Part shown: one piece after another, positions 36,909-46,708 of the stretch
How the letters are laid out: each line of letters starts with the position of its first letter
How positions within the stretch are numbered: position 1 is the stretch's first letter
Assembly (NCBI RefSeq): GCF_026790145.1
Contig: NZ_JALAMS010000001.1
Location: 620,001-684,000 of the forward strand
Reading direction: 5' to 3'
DNA length: 64,000 nucleotides
DNA from: Bacillus_I endophytica_A
GTDB lineage: Bacteria > Bacillota > Bacilli > Bacillales > Bacillaceae_H
Notes under the pieces: model-generated
Told to the model about the DNA's origin: nothing
The model's input: only the letters and a program-made list of their open reading frames with translations
The model's database searches: none
Made by a program: the position numbers and the translations under genes

Positions 36909-37406
36909 AATATAAGTGGTAAAGATAACCAGTTCATTAGAAGATACGCTGAAAGTAATGTAAGAAAAAGGATTTTTAAAAGTGAGCAAAATATGGCTTT
37001 TCAACGGCTGGCATAATATTTGGCACATAGCCTAACATTGTTTTTCCCTTTTAATATAGGAATAAAGATGTTGTTATCTTTCGTCTGGATGAATAGAGTG
37101 AAACTTTTAGTAGTTATAAACCAAATTCTCATTATGATATGGGGGTCAAATTTTCAAATAAATTGATGTTCTAAAAGAAAATATATATTACAAGCAAATG
37201 AAATAGAAATATCCCAATGGCATATTAAAGAAGAAAGTGCCGTATTATTTATGGAATGATGCAGAAAGCTTGAAGCTGTGTGGTCGTTATATAAAGGATC
37301 TCGGTGAAAATTCAAAGTTAAGATAGCCAGAAAATTGTTATTCACATCTTTCTTTACTAGAAAGTGTGATTATAAATAAAAAAGGTGGATATGGGGGGGA
37401 ATCAAA
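36909..37406. other. 500-bp region without a confident gene
   Basis: Three short frames between about 37140 and 37330 give protein-like stretches broken by stops (for example VPYYLWNDAESLKLCGRYI), so a decayed gene is possible, but I cannot name it. No operator for the following PTS gene was recognised. Confidence 0.35.
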
Positions 37407-38768
37407 ATGTTAGGCTTCTTACAAAGAATAGGGAAAGCACTTATGCTTCCAATTGCTGTGCTGCCAGCAGCAGCTCTGTTGCTTCGCTTAGGGAAGGAAG
37501 ATATGTTAGATATCCCGTTTATGGAAGCTTCAGGTGATGCCATAATGGCACAGCTTCCGCTTATTTTTGCTATTGGGGTTGCCATTGGACTAGCAAAAGA
37601 CAGCAATGGAGCAGCGGCTCTTGCAGGAGCCATTGGCTATTTTGTACTTGTAGGAGGAACACAAGTCATTGACAAGCATAACGATATGGCTGTTTTTGCA
37701 GGTCTTATTGCTGGGACAGTTGCAGGTCTGTTATATAATCGTTATCACGATATTCAACTGCCGCAGTGGCTCGGATTTTTTGGTGGAAAGCGGTTTGTCC
37801 CCATTATAACGGCTGGATCTATGCTTGTACTCGCAGGGATTTTTGGATATGTATGGCCGCCAATTCAAAACTTTATTGATGGAATTGGCCAGTATCTTAT
37901 TGATTTAGGAGCTCTTGGTGCAGGGGTTTATGGTGTATTAAATCGTTTACTTATTCCAGTCGGTCTTCATCATATTTTAAATAATATCGTTTGGTTTTTA
38001 TTTGGCGAATATAACGGTGAACGTGGAGATATTGCTCGCTTCTTCGCAGGAGATCCAACAGCAGGCACGTTTATGACAGGATTTTTCCCTATTATGATGT
38101 TTGGATTGCCAGCAGCTGCACTTGCGATGATTGCAACAGCCAAAAAAGAGCGTCGCAAGCTTGTAACAGGAATGCTTGTAAGTCTTGCTTTTACGTCTTT
38201 CTTAACAGGTGTAACAGAACCAATTGAGTTTCTTTTCCTGTTTTTAGCTCCTGTTTTATATGTTGTACACGCTCTATTAACAGGATTATCCATGTATATT
38301 ACGGTAAGCTTAGACATTCACGATGGATTTGGATTTTCCGCAGGTGCTATTGATTATCTCCTGAATTATAACATTGCACAAAAGCCGCTGCTTCTTCTAG
38401 GTGTTGGTGTTATTTACGGTATTTTGTATTTCATTATTTTTTATGCTGTGATTAAGAAATTTGACCTTAAAACACCAGGCCGTGAAGATGAGATTGTAGA
38501 AGAAGCGCATTATGTTGGAGAAGGAAAGTATGAAAAGGCGGCAGAGCAGTATATTGCAGGTCTTGGAGGCGTTTCAAATATTGAGGAGCTTGATAACTGT
38601 GTTACAAGGCTTCGCTTGAAAATAAAAGATACATCACTCATTCAAGAAGAAGTATTAAAGAAAGCAGGGGCAAAAGGGGTAATAAAACTAAATGAACGAG
38701 ATGTTCAAGTTGTCATTGGAACAGACGTTGAATTTGTAGCAAACGAGATTCGTAGAAAACTGGAATAG
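37407..38768 (+). CDS. nagP: N-acetylglucosamine-specific PTS EIICB
   Basis: The 453-residue protein imports and phosphorylates N-acetylglucosamine. The EIIC domain (about 1-360) starts LQRIGKALMLPIAVLPAA and carries the GVTEPIEF sugar-site motif. The EIIB domain (about 380-453) has the phosphorylated Cys in ELDNCVTRLRL. There is no EIIA domain; a general one must serve it, as in B. subtilis NagP. SD GGGGGG before ATG. Own terminator. Confidence 0.92.
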   Translation: MLGFLQRIGKALMLPIAVLPAAALLLRLGKEDMLDIPFMEASGDAIMAQLPLIFAIGVAIGLAKDSNGAAALAGAIGYFVLVGGTQVIDKHNDMAVFAGLIAGTVAGLLYNRYHDIQLPQWLGFFGGKRFVPIITAGSMLVLAGIFGYVWPPIQNFIDGIGQYLIDLGALGAGVYGVLNRLLIPVGLHHILNNIVWFLFGEYNGERGDIARFFAGDPTAGTFMTGFFPIMMFGLPAAALAMIATAKKERRKLVTGMLVSLAFTSFLTGVTEPIEFLFLFLAPVLYVVHALLTGLSMYITVSLDIHDGFGFSAGAIDYLLNYNIAQKPLLLLGVGVIYGILYFIIFYAVIKKFDLKTPGREDEIVEEAHYVGEGKYEKAAEQYIAGLGGVSNIEELDNCVTRLRLKIKDTSLIQEEVLKKAGAKGVIKLNERDVQVVIGTDVEFVANEIRRKLE

Positions 38769-38770
38769 AA

Positions 38771-38801
38771 GAAAGCCGCTCATACTTGAGCGGCTTTTTT
38801 A
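38771..38801. terminator. Bidirectional terminator after nagP
   Basis: AAAGCCGCTCA and TGAGCGGCTTT with loop TACT, then T-run. Confidence 0.92.
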
Positions 38802-40721
38802 GATGAGTGATCGCTTGATTTTTTTTAGATAACGAGTTTGAATGAATATAAAATAGCAAGTCTGGAAAATGAAAAAGCTAATAAGTACAGTAATGATTTC
38901 TTTTAAAATTGAGAGAGCAAAGAAATCTTGCAGAGCGGCAAAAGCAAAAGTACTATGAATAGTCGCCACAAGAAGAGGAATGAAAAAGAGCAAAAGCCGT
39001 TGTTTTGTTACAATATGGCTCAGCTCTTTTTCCGTTAAACCAACTTTGGCAACTGTTGCATATTGACGTTTATCATAATCTAAATCAGCATAAAGACGAA
39101 AATAGAGGAAACTTCCGGCCGCAATAAAGAAGACAGCGCCAACAAGTAGAGAAACAAACAGAAGCATGTTCGCCATTTTCATTTGTTCAGCATAAGGATT
39201 TCCACTAACGGCTATGGAATAGCTCTTGTTCGGGTTGTAGGGGACAATTCCATTTTTTCCAGCTAAACGGGGTAGGAGTCCCGCCGTTTCTTTCCACTCT
39301 CGAATATTAAATCCTGTGAACATTTCAGTTTTTCCCTTTGAAAGCAGGCGTTCGTACACAGCGTCATTTACAATAAGAGTATCTGAAGCCATGATATCAG
39401 GAGGAAACAAAATGTGTTCTGCTTTATCTTTAATATACATTACAGATTCTCCAGGGATTTGATACTTATCTTTTTTCAAAACATTCATATAGCTCTCATC
39501 CATAAACATTTTGGTGAGCGTATTTGCTGGAGGGATGAGTGCTTCATTATCGTTTAGATGTGACAGAGACGAAACATGATCGCCAGCTCCTTCTATATAC
39601 TTTATATAATTTGATTGCGAAATAAAGGCAAAGGGACGATTTTCACTTACGCCGTTTCTTTGAATAGAAGCTCCTGCTGATATGTTCGCCTCTTTTGTTT
39701 CAATCTTTCCTTGAATGATGAGAATTGGCATGGAGAATGCCGTATAGTCCAAGTTTTTTTCTTTAAGCGCTTGTTTAATTTCTTCAACATGCTTTTGCTC
39801 TGCGAACGTATTAAAAGAAGCGAGCGTACCGATAGCACATATGGAAACCGTCGAGACGATTGTTACCATAAAGAACATACGTGCATTGTCTTTGAGACGG
39901 TAAGCAAGACTTGCGATTGTGATTATATTTGTTTTCTTGAAAAAAAAGTGCTTTTGCTTTTTAGTAAGATTAATGATAAAAATACTTGTTTGACTAAAGA
40001 AAAAGTATGTACCAATAATCGTAAGAATGACAGCAGGAAAGAAGCGTTTTAAAACAGATAATCCACCTTCTGCTGTTATCGGTAAATAGTAGGCTGTAAT
40101 AAGGCACGCTAAGCCAATAAGAGAAAGGATAATTGAGTTTTTTGGCTCTTCTTTTACCCTTTGAGATTCTTGGAAAAGATCAAGAAGTTTTTTCGTTCGA
40201 ATCGTTAAACTAGTAACCAATGAAATTACAAAAAATAATCCTAAGAATGAAAAAACAGTTAAGAAAAAGGCTTTTGATGCAAAGTAGAAAGGGATATTTG
40301 TTATTCCCACGGCTTTTGCACCCATCATTAAAAATAGTTTTGCGGTTAAAAGCCCAAATAAAATCCCTGTTATAATTGCCCCGATTCCAATAAGCATATT
40401 CTCTAAAAAGACCATTCGATTAAGCTGATGCCGTGACATGCCGTGCATCATTAAAATCCCAAATTCACGTTTTCGCGTTTTTAAAAATGCATTCATTGAG
40501 TAGAGTACAAAAAAGAATGAAAAAAGGAAAATAATATATTCCGCAGCTTTCATCACATCAATGGCTGCTCCTACAGTAATTCCCTGTTGAATGTAGGGAT
40601 TAAAAATGAATAGGGCGTACACGAAGAAAATCATAACGGAAAAAGCGCTGCTTAAAAAGTAAGCGGCATATGTTCTTAAGTTTCTAGTAACGTTTTTGTA
40701 AGCGAACTGGCGAAAAGTCAA
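38799..40721 (-). CDS. Bce-type ABC permease, second copy
   Basis: The 640-residue protein has the BceB layout: ten membrane helices, an MHGMSRHQL-type cytoplasmic loop, and a large outside domain between helices 7 and 8 (about residues 300-520). It is clearly a paralogue of the permease just upstream: both begin MTF-QFAYKNV and share SSAFSVMIFF. The outside domains differ most; this copy lacks about 25 residues right after helix 7 and has an extra GASIQRNGVSENRP segment. In Bce systems that domain binds the peptide. Last gene of the module. Confidence 0.88.
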   Translation of the reverse strand: MTFRQFAYKNVTRNLRTYAAYFLSSAFSVMIFFVYALFIFNPYIQQGITVGAAIDVMKAAEYIIFLFSFFFVLYSMNAFLKTRKREFGILMMHGMSRHQLNRMVFLENMLIGIGAIITGILFGLLTAKLFLMMGAKAVGITNIPFYFASKAFFLTVFSFLGLFFVISLVTSLTIRTKKLLDLFQESQRVKEEPKNSIILSLIGLACLITAYYLPITAEGGLSVLKRFFPAVILTIIGTYFFFSQTSIFIINLTKKQKHFFFKKTNIITIASLAYRLKDNARMFFMVTIVSTVSICAIGTLASFNTFAEQKHVEEIKQALKEKNLDYTAFSMPILIIQGKIETKEANISAGASIQRNGVSENRPFAFISQSNYIKYIEGAGDHVSSLSHLNDNEALIPPANTLTKMFMDESYMNVLKKDKYQIPGESVMYIKDKAEHILFPPDIMASDTLIVNDAVYERLLSKGKTEMFTGFNIREWKETAGLLPRLAGKNGIVPYNPNKSYSIAVSGNPYAEQMKMANMLLFVSLLVGAVFFIAAGSFLYFRLYADLDYDKRQYATVAKVGLTEKELSHIVTKQRLLLFFIPLLVATIHSTFAFAALQDFFALSILKEIITVLISFFIFQTCYFIFIQTRYLKKIKRSLI

Positions 40722-40740
40722 GAGGTATCTTCTGCTTGTA

Positions 40741-42636
40741 TTATAAAAGCATTGTTTTGAGTATTTTTAAATATCGTGTTCGAATAAGTAGAAAATAAGC
40801 AATTTGAGCTGCTAAGAAGCTTAATAGAACAAGACTCATATTATGAGCAATTGAAATAGAAAATAGGCTTTGTAGCGCTTTAAAAGCAAACAGGCTGTGA
40901 GAGATAGCGAGCGTGAAAGGAACAAAGAAAAGCAAGAGAAGTTGTTTTGTAACAATGGTATGCAACTCTTGATTTGTTAGTCCAATTCTTGCAATCGTAT
41001 TATATTGTCTTATGTCGTACTCTAAATCCGCATAGAGTCTGAAATATAAAAAGCTTCCGGATGCAATGAAAAACACAGCTCCAACAAGCAAAGCTACAAA
41101 GAACATCGTATTGAAAACTTGCTTTTGAGAAGCTAACACTGTTCCTCCAACGGCGAGTGCATAGGATTTATCATCCCTCGATGAAACAAGGCCGGTACGA
41201 CTAATAGTTGCGCCAATACCGTTTGTTTTGGAGAAGCTTTCTGTGTTCCAACCAACATATGTTTCAGTATTAGAGGGAGAAAGTTTTTCGTAAAGTTCAT
41301 CACTTACGATTACGCCTCGACTTGACAAAAGGGTGTTTGGCAACATAATGTGGCTAGCTACATCCTTAATAGATAGGGAATCACGGTTTTCTCCCATAAG
41401 CGAATATGTTTGTGCTGTAAACTGTTTTTCGTCCCAGAGGGTTGTTGGGAGAAGGTAAGCTTCGCCAATTTTTAACGGGCGAATCGTTTCCGTCTTTCCT
41501 GTTTCCTTCAAAAACTTTTGATATTGGGAAAATGAAACATATAAAACTTCTTCTCCTTCTGTTGTTTTTACATAGCGAATAGGGAAAGTCATTTTGCTAT
41601 ACGATACGTTGTTTTGTTGTAAGCCATCTTCAATAGCCTGCACGTGTTTTTCTTCCAACGTATTGTTCTTTTTTGAAATATAGTTTACAGCTACTGGATA
41701 ACTTTTTTCTACTTCTTTGTTTAATACATTAAACGAAGAAAATGCTCCAATTGCACAAAAAGAAACGGTTGAAACAATCGTAACGAGAAAAAACATCCGA
41801 GCATTATCTTTCAGTCGATAAGCAAGGTTTGCGATTGTCACGATATTTGTTTTCTGCAAGAAAATCGTGCGTTTTTTCTGTAAAATCTTAAGAATAAAAA
41901 CGCTCATTTGCGTATAGAAAAAATAGGTCCCAACAATCGTCATTATAATGACTGGAAGCATTCTAATAGCAATATCTCCGCCTTTTGTTGTAAAAGCTAA
42001 GAAATAAGAAGAAAAGAGCAGGAGCGTACATAAAAGGGAAAGTAAAGCAGATGCTTTCGGTTCTCTTTTTGGTTTTTGCACGGCTTGAAAAAGGTCAATG
42101 AGTTTATTCACTCTAATTGTAAAAAGAATGAATATGGATACAACGGCGAACAAACATAAAAAGGAAAGAGAGGTTAAACTGACGGCTTTCCATGATAGAT
42201 AAAAAGGAATTTCGCTAATACCAAGTATACGGGCCCCAAGCAGTAAAAAGAGTTTCTCAAACAGAAGTCCGCATACCATTCCGGTTATAATGGCGAAGAT
42301 ACCAATGAGCATATTTTCCAAAAAAACGAGTTGATATAGTTGTTGTTTAGACATACCGTGCATTATTAAAATGCCAAACTCTCGCTTTCTTGTTTTTAAA
42401 AAGGTGCTAACGGAATAGAGCACAAAGAAAAACGAGAAAATGTACATAATATATTCAGAGATTGTCATTGCTTGAACGGCGACTCCTACAACAAGACCGG
42501 TTTTAATATGAGGATTAAAAATAAACAATGCATACATGAAGAAAATCATAACGGAAAAAGCGCTACTTAAAAAGTAAGCGGCATATGTTCGTTTGTTTCG
42601 GATTACATTTTTATAAGCGAACTGTTGAAAGGTCAT
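40741..42636 (-). CDS. Bce-type ABC permease, first copy
   Basis: The 631-residue protein again has ten helices and a large outside domain between helices 7 and 8. Its N-terminus overlaps the ATPase gene by 26 bp, the usual bceA-bceB arrangement, so this is the likely primary partner. Bce permeases free cell-wall lipid targets from peptide antibiotics such as bacitracin and signal to the kinase through flux. A second permease follows 19 bp later. Confidence 0.9.
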   Translation of the reverse strand: MTFQQFAYKNVIRNKRTYAAYFLSSAFSVMIFFMYALFIFNPHIKTGLVVGVAVQAMTISEYIMYIFSFFFVLYSVSTFLKTRKREFGILIMHGMSKQQLYQLVFLENMLIGIFAIITGMVCGLLFEKLFLLLGARILGISEIPFYLSWKAVSLTSLSFLCLFAVVSIFILFTIRVNKLIDLFQAVQKPKREPKASALLSLLCTLLLFSSYFLAFTTKGGDIAIRMLPVIIMTIVGTYFFYTQMSVFILKILQKKRTIFLQKTNIVTIANLAYRLKDNARMFFLVTIVSTVSFCAIGAFSSFNVLNKEVEKSYPVAVNYISKKNNTLEEKHVQAIEDGLQQNNVSYSKMTFPIRYVKTTEGEEVLYVSFSQYQKFLKETGKTETIRPLKIGEAYLLPTTLWDEKQFTAQTYSLMGENRDSLSIKDVASHIMLPNTLLSSRGVIVSDELYEKLSPSNTETYVGWNTESFSKTNGIGATISRTGLVSSRDDKSYALAVGGTVLASQKQVFNTMFFVALLVGAVFFIASGSFLYFRLYADLEYDIRQYNTIARIGLTNQELHTIVTKQLLLLFFVPFTLAISHSLFAFKALQSLFSISIAHNMSLVLLSFLAAQIAYFLLIRTRYLKILKTMLL

Positions 42637-43381
42637 GTGTGTCGCCTCCTAAAAGAGAAAGCATATCAATAATTTTTTGAAAGAATGCTTGTCTATTTTC
42701 TCCTTTGTAGATTTCGTTATAAAATTTTCCGTCTTTAATAAAAATAACGCGATTACAGTAGCTTGCAGCAACAGCATCATGAGTTACCATCATCGTTGTG
42801 GCACCATCTTCAATGTTAATAGCAGACAATGTTTCCATCACATCTTTGGATGATTTAGAGTCCAAGTTACCTGTTGGTTCATCTGCTAATACGAGAGACG
42901 GATTATGAATAATTGCTCTAGCAATGGCGGTTCTTTGCATTTGTCCTCCTGAGATTTCATAGACACGCTTTTTTAAAATGTTATCAATTCCAAGCTTTTT
43001 TGAAACAGAAACAAGTTTCTTTTCCATTTCTGTTATTTTCACGCCATCAAGTGTTAATGGAAGAACAATATTTTCTTCAACTGTTAACGTATCAAGTAGA
43101 TTGAAGGATTGGAAAACAAATCCGAGCTCACGACGTCTAAAAAGAGCCGTATTTCGTTTGTTTAAAGAATGAGGATTTTTTCCTCCAATAAATATTTCTC
43201 CCGATGTTGGCTTATCGATTGTGGCAATCATGTTTAAAAGGGTTGTTTTTCCGCTTCCAGATGGTCCCATAATGCCCACAAATTCACCTTTTTCAATCGA
43301 AAAGTTGATGTTATCTAGCGCTTTATATGAGATTTTCCCTTTGTATATTCTTGTTAGATGCCTAACATCTAAAATAGCCAT
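42611..43381 (-). CDS. Bce-type ABC transporter ATPase
   Basis: The 256-residue ATPase has Walker A GPSGSGKTT, a Q-loop in VFQSFNLLDTL, signature ISGGQMQR and Walker B LVLADEPTGNLDS, typical of MacB/LolD/BceA ATPases. ATG 43381 is 8 nt after AAGGAG and preferred to the upstream TTG. Its promoter region carries a direct/inverted repeat suited to the neighbouring response regulator. Confidence 0.93.
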   Translation of the reverse strand: MAILDVRHLTRIYKGKISYKALDNINFSIEKGEFVGIMGPSGSGKTTLLNMIATIDKPTSGEIFIGGKNPHSLNKRNTALFRRRELGFVFQSFNLLDTLTVEENIVLPLTLDGVKITEMEKKLVSVSKKLGIDNILKKRVYEISGGQMQRTAIARAIIHNPSLVLADEPTGNLDSKSSKDVMETLSAINIEDGATTMMVTHDAVAASYCNRVIFIKDGKFYNEIYKGENRQAFFQKIIDMLSLLGGDTHDLSTVRL

Positions 43382-43449
43382 CGTAAGCACTCCTTTTTGG
43401 TTGATAGTTTTATTGTAAAAGAGAGGGGTATATGTTGCTATGTTGCTTT

Positions 43450-43475
43450 CTTACAAGAACCTTACAATGTTGTAA
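43450..43475 (-). promoter_or_regulatory. Candidate response-regulator box before the Bce ABC genes
   Basis: On the minus strand TTACAACATTGTAAG is followed by a second TTGTAAG at an 11-bp period. Three half sites (two direct, one inverted) fit binding by an OmpR-type regulator. It lies about 70 bp before the ATPase start. Confidence 0.5.
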
Positions 43476-43478
43476 TAT

Positions 43479-43510
43479 AAAAAAGCAGTGCACTTAATGC
43501 GCTGCTTTTT
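43479..43510 (-). terminator. Terminator after the Bce two-component genes
   Basis: AAAGCAG and CTGCTTT with an inner partial stem, then a T-run on the minus strand, over the kinase stop. It separates the regulator pair from the ABC genes, so the latter need their own promoter. Confidence 0.75.
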
Positions 43511-44477
43511 GGAAGAGAAGTCGGATTGTTGTGCCTTCTTCAAATTTTGAAGTAATCGTAATGTTATGATGAAGCTTTTCACCAATCTGTTTCACAAGAT
43601 AAAGCCCCATACCCGTTGATTCTTGAAATTTCCGACTATTTTCTCCTGTAAAATAAGGATCAAAAACGCGTGAAAGGTCTTCTTTAGGAATCCCAATGCC
43701 TTCATCTCTCACTTCAAGAGCTATATGGTCTTTTTCATTATAAGAGGTGAAAAATAATTTGCTTCCTTCGCTTGAATAGCGGACAGCATTTGTGATCAAC
43801 TGGGTAAGCGCAAAAGACAACCATTTCTCATCAGATGTAATCCACGTCTTTTTTTTGATGTCGATATGTGGATAAACGCGGTTGCGAATAAATAGACGTT
43901 TTTGAGAAGATGTCACTTTCCGGATAAGCTCATTTAGTTCTAACATTTCAACGTGAAAGTCATGGGTGAAAGCACCAAGACGCGACGTATATAAAACAAG
44001 ATCAAGCCCTTTTTTAAGCCGATCTACTTCATCTTGAATTGCAAGGGCCTCCCGATCATCTCGCCTTTCCATCATAAGGTGAATGACAGATAGGGGTGTT
44101 TTCATTTGATGAACCCACTGATTCATAAAGGTAATATGATGATCAAGCCTGTGCTTATATTGGTGAATGTTTTGTTGATATTGCTGCAGTCTTTTTCTTT
44201 CAAACTCATAAAACGCAGATGATAAAGGAGTTTCTTCTTTTTTCTCTCCAACATCGTCTAGACTCTCTGGAGGGTAAGAAAGTTTTTTATAAAACGAACG
44301 ATGTGTTGTATAGCGATAAAAAAGGTACACAACGTAAATCACACTGCTTAATAAGATAGAGTAAAGCGCTGTTGTAATACGCACGTTTCCGTCAAGCCAA
44401 TAAATAAGTAAAGTGAGAACAAGCTGTATACCATAGAGTATTGTGAGAAGAAGGTGATCTTTGAAAAAAAGTTTCAT
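43494..44477 (-). CDS. Bce-type intramembrane-sensing histidine kinase
   Basis: The 327-residue kinase has two N-terminal helices separated by only a few residues (LDGNVRIT), so it cannot sense outside ligands directly and is known to read the ABC transporter. The H-box is NQWVHQMKTPLSVIHL; ATP motifs are LITNAVRY, DEGIGIPKEDL and GMGLYLVKQI. It overlaps the regulator gene by 4 bp. Confidence 0.92.
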   Translation of the reverse strand: MKLFFKDHLLLTILYGIQLVLTLLIYWLDGNVRITTALYSILLSSVIYVVYLFYRYTTHRSFYKKLSYPPESLDDVGEKKEETPLSSAFYEFERKRLQQYQQNIHQYKHRLDHHITFMNQWVHQMKTPLSVIHLMMERRDDREALAIQDEVDRLKKGLDLVLYTSRLGAFTHDFHVEMLELNELIRKVTSSQKRLFIRNRVYPHIDIKKKTWITSDEKWLSFALTQLITNAVRYSSEGSKLFFTSYNEKDHIALEVRDEGIGIPKEDLSRVFDPYFTGENSRKFQESTGMGLYLVKQIGEKLHHNITITSKFEEGTTIRLLFQKAAH

Positions 44478-45169
44478 CCTCCTTCACCAACATAGAGCCG
44501 ATATCCTGCGCCTCTTACTGTTTGCAGAGCGTTATAGATCTCCAATTCTTTTAGTTTTTTACGAACGCGAGCAATGTATACATTTAGCGTATTATCATCC
44601 ACAAAAGCTTGTTCATCCCAAATTTTTTCGAGTAATCGGTCACGGCTTACGACATGTTCATGCTTTTTCATCATTTCATCTAAGATTTTTGCTTCTGTTA
44701 AACTAAGTTCTACCTTTTTTTGATTATAAGATAAAAAGAGACGTTCAAAGTCTAAGGTAAGGCCTCCAGCTTTAATGTTACGATCATGATAGTTATTAGC
44801 ATATGTGCCATATGCACGACGAAGCTGACTTTTAATCTTGGCCATTACAATCTCATAATCAAATGGTTTCGTAATATAATCATCAGCCCCATTTTCAAGC
44901 GCCATCACTTGATCCATTTTTCCTTTGCGCGCTGAAATAAATAAAATAGGGCATGTTGAACAAGCACGCATTTGTCGACACCAGTAATAGCCATCAAATT
45001 TAGGTAAGTTCACATCAAGAAGAACAAGATCTGGTGCAAAGGTCTGAAATTCTTCTGTTACCTTTTCAAAATTTTGAACGCTGCATGTTTCATATTCGAA
45101 CTTTTGTAAGTGTTCTTCTAGCAGTACAACAAGGCTTGGATCATCTTCTACAATAAAAATTTTTCGCAT
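44474..45169 (-). CDS. Bce-type OmpR-family response regulator
   Basis: The 231-residue regulator has a receiver domain (phospho-Asp in LVLLDVNLPKFDGY, Lys in ITKPFDYE) and a winged-helix DNA-binding domain (LLEKIWDEQAFVDDNTLNVY). It heads the regulator-kinase pair and probably acts on the box at 43450-43475. SD AAGGAGATT precedes ATG. Confidence 0.92.
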   Translation of the reverse strand: MRKIFIVEDDPSLVVLLEEHLQKFEYETCSVQNFEKVTEEFQTFAPDLVLLDVNLPKFDGYYWCRQMRACSTCPILFISARKGKMDQVMALENGADDYITKPFDYEIVMAKIKSQLRRAYGTYANNYHDRNIKAGGLTLDFERLFLSYNQKKVELSLTEAKILDEMMKKHEHVVSRDRLLEKIWDEQAFVDDNTLNVYIARVRKKLKELEIYNALQTVRGAGYRLYVGEGG

Positions 45170-45358
45170 CTTGTAATCTCCTTATGTACAATCTCCCTTC
45201 CTATTTTACCAAATTCTTCCTTTTTCTACTGTTGATATCCAAAATATGCTTTTAAAAATTATATGAAAAAAAGACCTTCTTCTCACATATCTATAAAGTA
45301 GGCGGGGTAAATCTCTTTTCTAGACAAAGGCTCGACTGCGGGATAGGAGGAAAAAGAG

Positions 45359-46708
45359 ATGTCTCATTTAATTAAACCTATTCTTGACGGCACATATCCA
45401 AAAGTCTCATATGGAAAAGGCGTTTTTTTATATGATGAACATGGTAAAGACTATTTGGACGCTTCTTCAGGAGCGGTTACTGTTAGTGTTGGTCACGGCG
45501 TTCAAGAAATAACAGATGTTTTAGGAAATCAGGCAAAACGCGTTAGTTTTGTTTATCGCTCGCAGTTTACAAGCGAAGCTGCTGAGAGATTGGCTGAAAA
45601 AATTTATAAGCTTTCTAATGGCCATCTAAGCTATAGTTTTTTCGTTAACAGTGGAACAGAAGCAACGGAAACGGCGATGAAAATGGCGCTGCAACACTTT
45701 CAAGAAAAAGGGCAAGGAAGCAAACTGAAAATTTTATCACGCTGGATGAGCTACCACGGTATTACAATTGGGTCTTTATCAATGTCAGGTCACTCTATCC
45801 GCAGAACGCGTTTTGTTCCTCTTTTGCAAGATTATCCAACTGTTTCAGCTCCTTATTGCTATCGATGTCCATATCATATGGAGTTTCCTTCCTGCCAGTT
45901 ACGCTGTGCTGATGAATTAGAACGAGCCATTATTCGAATTGGAGAAGAGCATATTGCGGCATTTATTGCAGAACCAATCATTGGAGCAGCAGGAGCTGCC
46001 ATTACACCACCACCTGGGTATTATGAACGTATCCGGGATATTTGTGACCGCTATAATATTTTATTTATTGCAGATGAAGTCATGACAGGGCTAGGCCGAA
46101 CAGGAAAAATGTTTGGATACGATCATTGGGAAGCAAAGCCAGATATTGTTACGCTTGGAAAAGGATTAGGTGCAGGATATACGCCAATTGCAGCAGCTGT
46201 TGCAACAGAAGAAGTGATGCTTCCTATAAAAAAAGGTTCTAAGCTCGTTATGAGTGGGCATACGTTCAGCGCAAATCCTTTGTCTTGTGCAACAGCTTTA
46301 TCTGTTCTTCAATATGTTGAAAAACATAATCTAGTCGATGAATCAGCTCGAAAGGGAGCGTATTTAAAGAAAGAGCTATTAAAGTTGAAAGAACGTTTTT
46401 CTATTATTGGCGATGTAAGAGGAGAAGGACTTTTATTAGGAGTAGAATTTGTAGAGGATAAGAAAACAAAAGATCCATTTCCAACTTCTGCTCAACTGAC
46501 AAATCAAATTATCCAAATCGCAATGCAAAATGGTCTACTTCTTTATCCTTCAGCAGCAGGGATTGAAGGTGTTAGAGGAGATGCTGTTATTATTTCACCT
46601 CCTTTTACAATAAAAGAAGGGGAGATAAAAGAACTCTTATGTCGATTTGAAAAAACGTTATTAAGTATAGAGAAGCGCTTAAAAAACAATCAGGAGGAAA
46701 GAGAATGA
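45359..46708 (+). CDS. yodT: Class III aminotransferase (YodT)
   Basis: The 449-residue PLP enzyme has the class III signature: FVNSGTEATETAMKMA, the Asp in LFIADEVMTGLGRTG, and the PLP Lys in TLGKGLGAGYTPIAA. It is the first gene of the lysine/beta-lysine operon, T-S-R-Q-P-kamA. Likely substrate is N-acetyl-beta-lysine or a product of it (inference from operon). SD AGGAGGAAAAAG. No convincing SigE promoter was found upstream, although the B. subtilis operon is SigE-dependent. Confidence 0.88.
   Translation: MSHLIKPILDGTYPKVSYGKGVFLYDEHGKDYLDASSGAVTVSVGHGVQEITDVLGNQAKRVSFVYRSQFTSEAAERLAEKIYKLSNGHLSYSFFVNSGTEATETAMKMALQHFQEKGQGSKLKILSRWMSYHGITIGSLSMSGHSIRRTRFVPLLQDYPTVSAPYCYRCPYHMEFPSCQLRCADELERAIIRIGEEHIAAFIAEPIIGAAGAAITPPPGYYERIRDICDRYNILFIADEVMTGLGRTGKMFGYDHWEAKPDIVTLGKGLGAGYTPIAAAVATEEVMLPIKKGSKLVMSGHTFSANPLSCATALSVLQYVEKHNLVDESARKGAYLKKELLKLKERFSIIGDVRGEGLLLGVEFVEDKKTKDPFPTSAQLTNQIIQIAMQNGLLLYPSAAGIEGVRGDAVIISPPFTIKEGEIKELLCRFEKTLLSIEKRLKNNQEERE

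Noticed and set aside
36990..37035. Sigma-54 promoter upstream of nagP
   Set aside because: TGGCAT...TTGGCA looks similar, but the GG-GC spacing is not the required 10 bp, and PTS EIICB nagP is not a usual sigma-54 gene.
45240..45345. SigE promoter before yodT
   Set aside because: ACATATCTA resembles the -10 CATACANT only in the first four bases, and no ATATT-type -35 stands at the right distance. The sporulation control is argued from B. subtilis, not from this sequence.
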